Positions 1-6,013 of a DNA stretch of 8,518 bases are shown here, piece by piece (the first letter of the stretch is position 1; every line of letters starts with the position of its first letter). Origin of the DNA: an uncultured Phaeodactylibacter sp. (GTDB lineage Bacteria > Bacteroidota > Bacteroidia > Chitinophagales > Saprospiraceae); NCBI GenBank assembly GCA_913062745.1, contig CAJXXJ010000129.1, positions 1 through 8,518 on the forward strand. Reading direction: 5' to 3'. The position numbers and the translations under genes are program-made. Under the pieces are notes generated by a model. It worked only from the letters and a program-made list of their open reading frames with translations. It was not told the origin of the DNA and ran no database searches.

Positions 1-628
1 GGTGGTCATTCAGTGCATTGAGGTCGCGGCCAAAGAGCTCATTCATGTACAGCAGGCGGTCATTGATCGCCAGTGCTTTCGTCAGGTCGTGTACAGGGCG
101 TTCGCTCAGTTTTTCAGAAAGCTCAGTGGCCTGCTTGAAAGAAAAGAGGCTGGCTACCTTGCGGTTGGGCAGGGTCTGCACGCTTTGCTGTGTAGGCTCG
201 GGCGAAGGCGGCTCCGGTTTAGGCTCCGGGCGCTCCGGCTGCGGCGTGGGGCGCGGGTCTGGTTTGGGCTCCGGCTCCGGCTTGGGCTGCGGGTTGGGAT
301 TGGGGTTTGGCCTTGGTTGCGGCCGGCGGGAAGGGTCCGGCTTTGGCTGGCTGTTGCCTTTGAGCGAGTCCGGAATCTCAATGATGCGCGGAGGGGTATA
401 GCCCCGGCGTACGGGTGCGGGCTCTTCCTTGCGGGTGGGCGGTTGCTCCTGAGCCGGGCGGCCCGGCCGGGCAGTCTGCCCCTCGTGCAGAAAGTTTTCG
501 TAAAGCTGCTTGATATAGCTGAGCATCAAGTCGCGCTCAATTGAAGAAATATTGCCACTGTCACGTTCCAGGCTGCTGAACAGAGAATTGATTTTATCCA
601 GGGTTGCCTTGGCTTGCTGCAGGTCCAT
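1..628 (-). CDS. Uncharacterised Bacteroidota protein with Pro-X linker (C-terminus missing)
   Basis: The first 209 codons of a minus-strand gene are visible, starting at the ATG at 628; the gene runs off the left edge. Residues 1-50 look helical and polar, beginning MDLQQAKATLDKINSLFSSL, with no signal peptide or membrane segment. About residues 52-94 are Pro/Arg-rich. Residues 95-147 are a nearly uninterrupted Pro-X tract with Lys, Glu, Asp, Gln, Asn and Arg in the X positions. From about residue 155 a compact segment resumes, including KALAINDRLLYMNELFGRD. I recall similar short 'INDR-L...ELFG-D' segments in uncharacterised Bacteroidota proteins but cannot name the family. The gene is divergent from tdk across a 148-base spacer. 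The frame stays open to the edge with ordinary codon use, whereas plus-strand frames over the same bases give Gly/Leu/Arg-rich nonsense. The protein is probably cytoplasmic, with two domains joined by an extended linker. Function is unknown. Confidence 0.8.
   Translation of the reverse strand, partial: MDLQQAKATLDKINSLFSSLERDSGNISSIERDLMLSYIKQLYENFLHEGQTARPGRPAQEQPPTRKEEPAPVRRGYTPPRIIEIPDSLKGNSQPKPDPSRRPQPRPNPNPNPQPKPEPEPKPDPRPTPQPERPEPKPEPPSPEPTQQSVQTLPNRKVASLFSFKQATELSEKLSERPVHDLTKALAINDRLLYMNELFGRDLNALNDH
188..346 (-). repeat. Pro-X repeat tract inside the left-edge gene
   Basis: These 53 codons (residues 95-147) encode alternating proline with charged or polar residues (PKPEPEPKPDPRPTPQPE and similar). 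At DNA level this gives an imperfect CCG/CCC-NNN hexamer array, seen on the plus strand as runs of ggctccgg/ttgggctgcgg. It is a low-complexity extended linker, comparable in style to the Pro-rich spacer of TonB-like proteins, but no TonB membrane anchor precedes it. Such tracts are prone to length change by slippage. Confidence 0.75.
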
Positions 629-686
629 AGGTATTGGTTTCCGGTTTTAGTACTATAAATATGTAAGCGGGTGAGTAAAGCTTTTG

Positions 687-722
687 TTTGACGGCGATCA
701 AATGCTTATTGATAATTTATCA
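687..722 (+). promoter_or_regulatory. Candidate tdk promoter with overlapping 13-bp dyad
   Basis: TTTG at 687-690 and TAATTTAT at 713-720 resemble the Bacteroidota -33 (TTTG) and -7 (TAnnTTTG) elements, with 22 bases between them; the -7 match is 6 of 8. Over the -7 candidate lies a perfect dyad, TGATAA-T-TTATCA (710-722), which could be an operator or simply a by-product of AT-richness. The call fits a tdk start at 777, leaving a leader of roughly 50 bases. It conflicts with the longer frame that starts at 684. Only the sequence match supports it. Confidence 0.25.
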
Positions 723-776
723 GAAAAACGGTATTATGAGCGCCCAAAGTCTCCACGACCCTCAAGACCACAATAT

Positions 777-1406
777 ATGTTTTTAGAACCTCACTTTAAA
801 GGACAGCGTAGCGGTTGGATCGAAGTTATCTGCGGTTCCATGTTTTCAGGCAAGACCGAGGAGCTCATCCGCCGGCTCAAACGGGCAAAGATTGCTAATC
901 AGCGCGTGGAGATATTCAAGCCCCGGCTGGACACCCGCTACGATGAGGCAAAAGTGGTTTCCCACGATGCCAACCATGTACTCTCCACGCCGGTAGAGCA
1001 TTCGCGCAAGCTGCTGGAGCTCTGCGAGGGGGTCAATGTGATCGGTATTGATGAGGCGCAATTTTTTGATGCCGACCTCCCGGAGGTATGCCAGATGCTT
1101 GCCCTGAAAGGCATCCGGGTCATTGCAGCCGGGCTTGACATGGATTTCCGCGGCAAGCCGTTTGGCCCCATGCCGAACCTGCTCGCCGTTTCCGAATACA
1201 TCACCAAGGTACACGCCATCTGCCAGCACTGCGGCAATTTAGCTACCCACTCCTACCGCCTTTCCCAGGAAGAAAACACCGTCATGCTGGGCGAAAAGGA
1301 TGTATACGAACCACGCTGCCGCACCTGCTACCATATGGGCAACATCCTGGACCTCAAAGCCTCAGAAAAGGAGACGGACGGGGAGGCCAAAATCCGGGAA
1401 ATGTAG
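777..1406 (+). CDS. tdk: Thymidine kinase (type II)
   Basis: This enzyme phosphorylates thymidine to dTMP with ATP in the pyrimidine salvage pathway, in the cytoplasm. The 209-residue product has every family landmark: P-loop GSMFSGKT at 20-27, DEAQFF at 92-97 with E93 as probable catalytic base, the [13 protein letters not shown] segment at 118-130 and lasso region before it, and a zinc site made by C149, C152, C181 and C184. The open frame extends upstream to a TTG at 684. I chose the ATG at 777 because MFLEPHF...[14 protein letters not shown] is the usual N-terminus in Bacteroidota and the 31 extra residues are unrelated Pro/Arg-rich sequence overlapping a candidate promoter. There is no clear Shine-Dalgarno, as expected for the phylum. 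It stands alone: divergent from the left-edge gene and convergent with the coiled-coil gene after 9 bases, with no terminator visible between. Confidence 0.96.
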   Translation: MFLEPHFKGQRSGWIEVICGSMFSGKTEELIRRLKRAKIANQRVEIFKPRLDTRYDEAKVVSHDANHVLSTPVEHSRKLLELCEGVNVIGIDEAQFFDADLPEVCQMLALKGIRVIAAGLDMDFRGKPFGPMPNLLAVSEYITKVHAICQHCGNLATHSYRLSQEENTVMLGEKDVYEPRCRTCYHMGNILDLKASEKETDGEAKIREM

Positions 1407-1415
1407 AGAAAGGGC

Positions 1416-2183
1416 TTAATTGCCACCCTGTTCCCCGCCGTACTGCTTTTGCTGTCGGTCGCGCATGCGTTCGCCTTCTTCCAGTGCCTCATTGCGGCGG
1501 CTTCTCAGCCGTTCCAGTTGCTGTCGGGCGCGCCTGAGCTGCAGCTCAGTACGGCGTTGCTGTATTTCCAGCTGTTGCTGAAGTTGTTGCTGTTGCCGTT
1601 CCTGCTGCGCCTGCGATTGTTTAAGTTGCAGCTCCTGTTGTAGCTGAGTGCTTCGCACTTTTTGCTCCAGCATACGGCCCTGCAGCTCCAGCTTCTGTGC
1701 CTGTTGGCGTAGGTGCAATTCCTGCATGCGCAGTTCCCGTTCTGCTTCCGCCAGCTGCAGTTCGGATTCATTGAGTTCTTCCAGTGCTTTGATGTAGGCT
1801 TCCTCTTCGGACGGTGGGGCCTCCTGCAGTTCGCGTTCCTGCTGCCTGAGCTCCCACTGCTGCGCTTCGAGCTCCTGTTCCTGTTGTTTGAGCTCTATTT
1901 CCTGTACCCGCAGTTCGTCCATTTGGCTTTGCAGCTCAATTTCGGTAGAGTCCATCTCGCTTTCCAGGGTACGCTTTGCCCGGCGCAGCTGGTACTCCGT
2001 CTGCCGGGATTGCTGTTCCATCTTCAGCGCCGCTTTCTGCAGTTCGGCCTGCTGCTGCTTAAGCTGCTGCTGCAATTGCTGCATCCGGCCTTCCCAGTAA
2101 GCTCTGCTGTTGGTACTGTCCTGCTGAGCTGTCAGCAGGCAGGGGAGTAAGAGGATGAGGGCTAAAAAGGTGATTGTTTTCAT
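1416..2183 (-). CDS. Secreted Gln-rich coiled-coil protein
   Basis: The 255-residue product starts with a clear signal peptide (MKTITFLALILLLPCLLTA, likely cleavage after A19), so it should be periplasmic or beyond. Almost all the rest is a predicted long coiled coil. By my count about 57 residues are Gln, with Glu, Leu and Arg making up most of the remainder, in heptad-like runs such as ELKQQEQELEAQQWELRQQE. A Pro-Pro pair at 123-124 probably breaks it into two helical rods. The C-terminus is Gly-rich (QYGGEQGGN). No catalytic domain or membrane segment is visible after the signal. It begins 4 bases after the stop of the OmpA-like lipoprotein gene, so the two are almost certainly co-transcribed and probably translationally coupled. 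An envelope structural or scaffolding role with that partner is inferred. I do not recognise the family, and database hits would be dominated by compositional similarity. Confidence 0.85.
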   Translation of the reverse strand: MKTITFLALILLLPCLLTAQQDSTNSRAYWEGRMQQLQQQLKQQQAELQKAALKMEQQSRQTEYQLRRAKRTLESEMDSTEIELQSQMDELRVQEIELKQQEQELEAQQWELRQQERELQEAPPSEEEAYIKALEELNESELQLAEAERELRMQELHLRQQAQKLELQGRMLEQKVRSTQLQQELQLKQSQAQQERQQQQLQQQLEIQQRRTELQLRRARQQLERLRSRRNEALEEGERMRDRQQKQYGGEQGGN

Positions 2184-2187
2184 GGTA

Positions 2188-3063
2188 TCAGTTTTTATCG
2201 AGTTGCCGCCTCAGGTCGCGCAACAGGCGCTCCTCGCTGGGGCGGATAAGGATCTGCATACGGTCATTTAGCGCCCTGCCTTCTTCTGTGGTGTTGGAGG
2301 CCCGGGGCGCATATTCCCCTTTTCCCGCTGCCATAATCCGGCTGGTACTCAGGTTGAACGACCGGCTCATCAACTGTGCCAGGCTGGCAGCCCGCATAGC
2401 AGTAAATTCCCATTTGCTGTCAATGCTTTTGCGCCGCAGCGGCTCGTTGTTGGTGTGCCCGATAATAATAACATCTAAAAAGGGGTAGGGCTGCAGCAAA
2501 GCCGCTGTTTTTTGCATAGCCAGCACGCCTTCCTCCTGAAGCTTGAAGGTGCTGCCGGGATAAAAGAGAAAATCAGAGGCTACCGACAAGGAAAGGCCTC
2601 CTTGCTCTGCTTCGATGGTGAACGCGGTGGAATCAACCGGCAGCAGGCTGTCGCGGAGTGCTACGGCTAGTTCGGACAAGGCTTCTGACTGCGCATCGAG
2701 GACCTGCCTGATGCTGCTGATGGTCGCTTCCCGCTCGGCGATGAGCGCATTTTTTTGCTGAATGCGCTCGTCCAGCGACTCCGCTTCCTGTGCGGCTTCT
2801 GCCTGCAGGCGTTCTATTTCGTCATCCAGTGCAATGAGGCGGTCGTGCAGCTTATCCTGACTCAGGAGCAGCGCCGTATTGGCTCCTCGCATCTCAGCGG
2901 TGTCAAGGCGCAGTTCGCCGATCAGCGCGATGGTCGAGTCCAGCTCAAAGGCCAGGCTGTCCCGTTGGGACTCGTACTGAGCAACTGCTGCTAAATGTTT
3001 CTTTTTGCTAACACAGGCGGTGGACAGCAAAAGGGTCAGGATCAGGAGTGTGTAGTGTTTCAT
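2188..3063 (-). CDS. OmpA/MotB-like peptidoglycan-associated lipoprotein
   Basis: The 291-residue product starts with a lipoprotein signal; the lipobox LSTAC puts the lipidated Cys at 17. Residues about 30-135 form a coiled-coil rod rich in Glu, Ala, Leu and Arg. Residues about 155-275 are an OmpA-type peptidoglycan-binding domain: F-YPGS at 167-171, VIIIGHTNN at 198-206, KWEFTAMRA at 217-225, and EEGRALNDRMQILI at 260-273. The KWEFTAMRA segment and long preceding loop resemble the MotB subtype (NWELS..RA). The family usually has Asp in GHTD to bind diaminopimelate; here it is Asn (N205), while the partner Arg is kept (R224). Lipid anchor, rod and cell-wall domain together suggest a tether between outer membrane and peptidoglycan. 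No flagellar or motor genes are nearby, so MotB function is not implied. Downstream partner: the Gln-rich coiled-coil gene, 4 bases away. Confidence 0.9.
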   Translation of the reverse strand: MKHYTLLILTLLLSTACVSKKKHLAAVAQYESQRDSLAFELDSTIALIGELRLDTAEMRGANTALLLSQDKLHDRLIALDDEIERLQAEAAQEAESLDERIQQKNALIAEREATISSIRQVLDAQSEALSELAVALRDSLLPVDSTAFTIEAEQGGLSLSVASDFLFYPGSTFKLQEEGVLAMQKTAALLQPYPFLDVIIIGHTNNEPLRRKSIDSKWEFTAMRAASLAQLMSRSFNLSTSRIMAAGKGEYAPRASNTTEEGRALNDRMQILIRPSEERLLRDLRRQLDKN

Positions 3064-3088
3064 CGGTCGGGATCATTAAGCGGGAAGG

Positions 3089-3121
3089 GCCCGTTTCCTC
3101 AGCTGCAGCCGGGAAACGGGC
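3089..3121 (-). terminator. Perfect 10-bp stem-loop after the dehydrogenase operon
   Basis: GCCCGTTTCC (3089-3098) pairs perfectly with GGAAACGGGC (3112-3121) around a 13-base loop. It lies 7 bases past the stop of the minus-strand small-subunit gene, where a terminator for that pair is expected. Read on the minus strand it is followed by GC-rich sequence and not a U tract; on the plus strand a T-rich stretch follows, but no plus-strand gene ends here. It also ends 25 bases before the OmpA-like start, so it may instead be a leader or processing hairpin between two gene pairs. Existence of the stem is certain; its role is not. Confidence 0.5.
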
Positions 3122-3128
3122 GTTGGTT

Positions 3129-3722
3129 TTATATCGTCCAGGCTGGCTGCCCCTCCTCATAGGGCGCACAGGGCTCATATTTGCCCGGAACCGGCAAAAA
3201 GGCCGTTACTTCCTTGCCGACTTTTTCAGAGGTGAAGTAGCCCATGAGTACCAGCCACTTCAGCTTCATGAATACCGGGCGTTCCTCCTCCGGCAACATC
3301 GGGTTGACCTCCAGGATACGGCGGGCATCGGCGTCCTGTTTATTCAGGAAGGCGAGCCGCTCCTCTGCTGAGGAATCGATGAATGCCTTGCCGGTTTCGG
3401 ACTGGCAATCCGCCAGTAGTTGCTGCAGCCCTTCGCGCAGCTGGGTTTGCTCTTCCGCGGTCAGGCAGTCTTTAGCAAACTGGTCTACGAACTCGTGTAC
3501 CCGTACCTCTTTGGCACCGGGGGTATCCGTAGCCGGCAGTATGGTTTCCGAAATTTCAGCGACAGCTGTGCCTTGTTCCGGGCTGAAAAAGACAGGTTCC
3601 CAGGCTTCGGCTTCCGGCCCTGCATCCCGCTGACAGCTTTGCCACACGCTGCTTAGCGCGGTGGCAGATATAGCGTAGCCGCTCAGTAAGGCGGCGCGTT
3701 TGATAGCTTCTCTACGATCCAT
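3129..3722 (-). CDS. Gluconate 2-dehydrogenase subunit 3-like protein (small partner of the GMC dehydrogenase)
   Basis: The 197-residue product belongs to the gluconate 2-dehydrogenase subunit 3 family. The N-terminus MDRREAIKRAALLSGYAISA has twin arginines (R3-R4) before a hydrophobic run, as in Tat signals; C30 (VWQSC) could be a lipidation site but is a poor lipobox. Family landmarks are ISETILPATDTPGAKEVRVHEF (57-78, an ungapped signature) and GYFTSEKVGKE (161-171), ending in a Pro/Gly/Glu-rich tail. In characterised homologues the small subunit is the 'hitchhiker' that carries the FAD-containing subunit, which lacks its own signal, through the Tat pathway. That fits here: the GMC gene lies 3 bases upstream with no signal peptide. 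The pair is expected to act in the periplasm. Cysteines at 86, 106 and 185 are also present. A perfect stem-loop follows the stop. Confidence 0.9.
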   Translation of the reverse strand: MDRREAIKRAALLSGYAISATALSSVWQSCQRDAGPEAEAWEPVFFSPEQGTAVAEISETILPATDTPGAKEVRVHEFVDQFAKDCLTAEEQTQLREGLQQLLADCQSETGKAFIDSSAEERLAFLNKQDADARRILEVNPMLPEEERPVFMKLKWLVLMGYFTSEKVGKEVTAFLPVPGKYEPCAPYEEGQPAWTI

Positions 3723-3725
3723 AAC

Positions 3726-5429
3726 TTACAGATTCATTTTTTTCAATTCCTTCACCGCGTGGTCTGCCGCACGGGCGGTAAGTGCCATGTAGGTAAGGGA
3801 AGGGTTCTGGCAGCCGGCGGAAGTCATGCTGGCACCGTCCGTCACGAAAACGTTGGGGCAGTCCCACACCTGATTCCACTTATTGAGCACTGAAGTTTTC
3901 GGGTCGCGGCCCATGCGCGCCGTGCCCATTTCGTGTATACCGAGGCCAGGCCAGGAGCCGGCGTCATAGGCTTTTACATCTTTGAAACCGGCGGCTTCGA
4001 GCATTTCTGCTGCGTCGGCCATCATATCCTTGCGCATCTGCATTTCGTTCTCTTTGAACTCTGCGTCGATGGTCAGCGTCGGCAGGCCGTGTTTGTCGCG
4101 CACCTCTTCGTTTAGGGTCACCTTGTTCTCGTGGTAGGGGAGGCATTCGCCAAAACCGGTCATACCCATTTGCCAGGGGCCCGGGGTAATCAGTTCATTT
4201 TTGAACTCCGCACCCAATCCTTTGTCGAGCTCCCGGATGCCCCGTGTCCAGTTCTCCCGGCTGGCACCACCCTGATAGCCAAAGCCCCGCAGGTAGCCCC
4301 GCTGCTCGCTCTTGTCCAGGTTGCGGAATCGTGCCAGGTAGAAGCCGGTGGGCCGGCGGCCGCTGTAGTATTTGTCGGCAAAGCCTTCGTGTATGCCGCT
4401 TGCTCCGGCGCGGAAGTGGTGGTCCATCAGGTTGTGCCCCAGCTCGCCGCTGCTGTTGCCCAGCCCTTCCGGGTGTGCATCGCTTTTGGAGTTCATCAGG
4501 ATGAAAGTAGAGCCCAGTGCAGAAGCACAGCTGAAGATGATGCGGGCGTAAAACTCCAGGCTTTCGCCGGTATCGGCATCGAGCACGCGCACGCCGGTCG
4601 CCCGTTTTTGGTCTGCATCGTAGATGATGGAATGGACGACAGAATTAGGGCGGATGGTCATATTGCCGGTGGCCTCTGCTGCCGGCAGGGTAGCCGCATT
4701 ACTGCTAAAGTAGGCACCGTAGGGGCAGCCCCGCATGCAGCGGTTGCGGTACTGGCAGGCTCCCCGCCCGTGTATGCCCTGCGTCAGGTTTGCGGTACGG
4801 CCAATGGTCAGCGTACGGTTGAATGCTTTTTTGATCCGCTCCCGGGCATGTTGCTCCACGCAGTTGAGGGCGATGGGAGGCTGGAATTTGCCATCCGGCA
4901 AATGCGGCAGCCCTTCCGCCTGCCCCTGAATGCCGGCAAACTGCTCGACATAGTCATACCAGGGGGCCAGGTCCGCATACCGGATCGGCCAGTCAACGCC
5001 GTGTCCGTCCCGGGCATTAGCCTCAAAGTCGAGGTCGCTCAGCCGGTAAGAGTGGCGCCCCCACATGATAGAGCGCCCGCCTACATGGTAGCCGCGTATC
5101 CAGTCAAAGCGCTTGACCTCAGTGTAGGGGTGCTCCGTATCTTTTACCCACCAGTGCTGAGTAGAGGGCCGCATGGTGTAGCCCGTACGGTTTTGTTTCT
5201 CATAGTCTTTCAGCTCTTCGGCGGTAAGCCGGTCGCGGTTGGGGAACTCCCAAACCTCTTTCATTGCAGTAGGGTAGTCGCCGTGGCGGACCATACGGCC
5301 GCGCTCGAGTACCAGCGTCTTCAGCCCCTTTTCGCAAAGCTCTTTTGCTGCCCAGCCGCCGCTGATGCCAGACCCGATTACGATCGCATCGTATGTGACG
5401 GATGCTTTTCCTTGGGTGTTGAAATACAT
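3726..5429 (-). CDS. GMC-family FAD-dependent dehydrogenase with Fe-S-type Cys cluster
   Basis: The 567-residue product is a glucose-methanol-choline family flavoprotein that oxidises an alcohol or sugar hydroxyl. It has the Rossmann FAD motif GSGISGG (19-25), the acidic residue LERG (E42), the GRSIMWG FAD segment (118-124), and a C-terminal active site [11 protein letters not shown] (H499 probable catalytic base) with [11 protein letters not shown] (N542). C225, C231 and C235 are spaced C-X5-C-X3-C, the pattern I recall for the [3Fe-4S] ligands of the catalytic subunit of electron-transferring FAD glucose dehydrogenase. The His-Asn spacing also fits that enzyme. This argues for a dehydrogenase passing electrons to another protein, not an oxidase. 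The open frame extends upstream to 5546; I chose the ATG at 5429 because the extra 39 residues are unlike the family and [21 protein letters not shown] is a normal N-terminus. Substrate unknown. It has no signal peptide, so export with the adjacent small subunit is inferred. Confidence 0.92.
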   Translation of the reverse strand: MYFNTQGKASVTYDAIVIGSGISGGWAAKELCEKGLKTLVLERGRMVRHGDYPTAMKEVWEFPNRDRLTAEELKDYEKQNRTGYTMRPSTQHWWVKDTEHPYTEVKRFDWIRGYHVGGRSIMWGRHSYRLSDLDFEANARDGHGVDWPIRYADLAPWYDYVEQFAGIQGQAEGLPHLPDGKFQPPIALNCVEQHARERIKKAFNRTLTIGRTANLTQGIHGRGACQYRNRCMRGCPYGAYFSSNAATLPAAEATGNMTIRPNSVVHSIIYDADQKRATGVRVLDADTGESLEFYARIIFSCASALGSTFILMNSKSDAHPEGLGNSSGELGHNLMDHHFRAGASGIHEGFADKYYSGRRPTGFYLARFRNLDKSEQRGYLRGFGYQGGASRENWTRGIRELDKGLGAEFKNELITPGPWQMGMTGFGECLPYHENKVTLNEEVRDKHGLPTLTIDAEFKENEMQMRKDMMADAAEMLEAAGFKDVKAYDAGSWPGLGIHEMGTARMGRDPKTSVLNKWNQVWDCPNVFVTDGASMTSAGCQNPSLTYMALTARAADHAVKELKKMNL

Positions 5430-5692
5430 CTTATATTTGTTATTGGTCGTACAATTTACTGGTACATGCCTTACACAGGGGTTGCCAGGTAACCAGCCAC
5501 GCTGCAGCATGTATGCAGACATGGAATAAACTTGTGCTCTGCACACAATAGAGCGCCATTTCCATCTTCTGCATAATCCGGGGCGGAGCTAAAGTATCAA
5601 AAAAATATTTGGTTCTGGCGCATTTGGTGTCAAAATAAAGCAGTCCAGCGCCGTGACTGGTGACTTGTAACATAAATGACAGGATGACGCAT
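5430..5692. promoter_or_regulatory. AT-rich divergent spacer with candidate promoter elements
   Basis: This spacer separates the minus-strand dehydrogenase pair from the plus-strand sorting-domain remnant and cargo gene. Its centre (about 5590-5640) is clearly more AT-rich than the flanks, which suits promoters. On the minus strand, TTTTG (5635-5631) and TATTTTTT (5607-5600) resemble Bacteroidota -33 and -7 elements with 23 bases between, giving a leader of about 170 bases for the dehydrogenase. On the plus strand, AATATTTG (5604-5611) matches TAnnTTTG at 7 of 8 but lacks a convincing -33 element. No complete gene, RNA or long repeat is visible. The N-terminal extensions open in both directions are judged non-coding. 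Confidence 0.3.
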
Positions 5693-5964
5693 TCTGCTTT
5701 TTCTCCGGACAGAGACGGGGTGAATGACCGTTTTTCCTTATATTCAGCAATCCCTTTTGAGGTACTGCACTACCGCATCTGTACCTACTGGGGCAGCATA
5801 ATCTACGAAGCTACCAATTTCTCCTCCCCCAACCTGAGCGCTTTTGGGACGGCTCGCTGGGCGATGCTCCGCTTAACACCGGTGTATTTGTCTACCAGAT
5901 CGATGTGGCCAAAGCATCCGGCGAACAGGAAACCTTCACCGGGGAGGCGAAACTCCTGCGGTAG
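5693..5964 (+). pseudogene. Remnant of a T9SS gliding-type C-terminal sorting domain, frameshifted
   Basis: The bases encode a nearly complete C-terminal sorting domain of the gliding-motility-associated/CHU_C type (type B T9SS signal) with no protein body before it. The first frame reads SAFSPDRDGVNDRF, then FEVLHYRICTYWG and YEATNF, ending LSAF at 5845. The homology then jumps to another frame as WDG...NTGVFVYQI...FTGEAKLLR and a TAG stop at 5962-5964. One extra T in the TTTT run at 5842-5845 would restore 90 codons. By hand, 46 of 90 residues match the sorting domain of the next gene with no gaps. Conserved positions have drifted: SPNGDG became SPDRDG and YDRWG became CTYWG. Upstream in-frame ATG (5684) and GTG (5660) codons give no signal peptide. 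It is best read as what is left after deletion and decay of a tandem cargo gene. A sequencing error could explain the frameshift but not the missing body. Confidence 0.8.
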
Positions 5965-6013
5965 GCCCGTAGCCCGGAATAGCCCGCGCTCTTCACTGCG
6001 TAAACGGACCGTT

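Noticed and set aside
2..544. Plus-strand frames opposite the left-edge gene (180 and 127 codons)
   Set aside because: They are Gly/Leu/Arg/Ser-rich antisense readings of the Pro-X tract. The minus-strand frame is open to the edge and has sensible protein sequence.
1407..1415. Terminator between convergent tdk and the coiled-coil gene
   Set aside because: Only 9 bases separate the stops and I see no stem-loop there or just inside either gene end.
1500..2100. Dense ctg/cag trinucleotides, considered as a microsatellite or repeat element
   Set aside because: Spacing is irregular and in phase with Gln and Leu codons of a heptad coiled coil; the protein composition accounts for it.
4131..5492. 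Long plus-strand open frame of 453 codons opposite the GMC gene
   Set aside because: It is antisense to a clearly conserved flavoprotein, is rich in Ala/Val/Gly/Cys without recognisable domains, and follows from the GC-rich codon use of the real gene.
5430..5546. 39-residue N-terminal extension of the GMC dehydrogenase, as a possible signal peptide
   Set aside because: The extension is Cys/Pro/Arg-containing with no hydrophobic core, is unlike the family, and lies in the region of AT-rich promoter-like spacer. Export through the small subunit explains the location better.
5965..6013. Repeated GCCCG/TAGCCCG units before the cargo gene, considered as an operator
   Set aside because: They are two short copies in GC-rich sequence with no symmetry or spacing that goes beyond chance.
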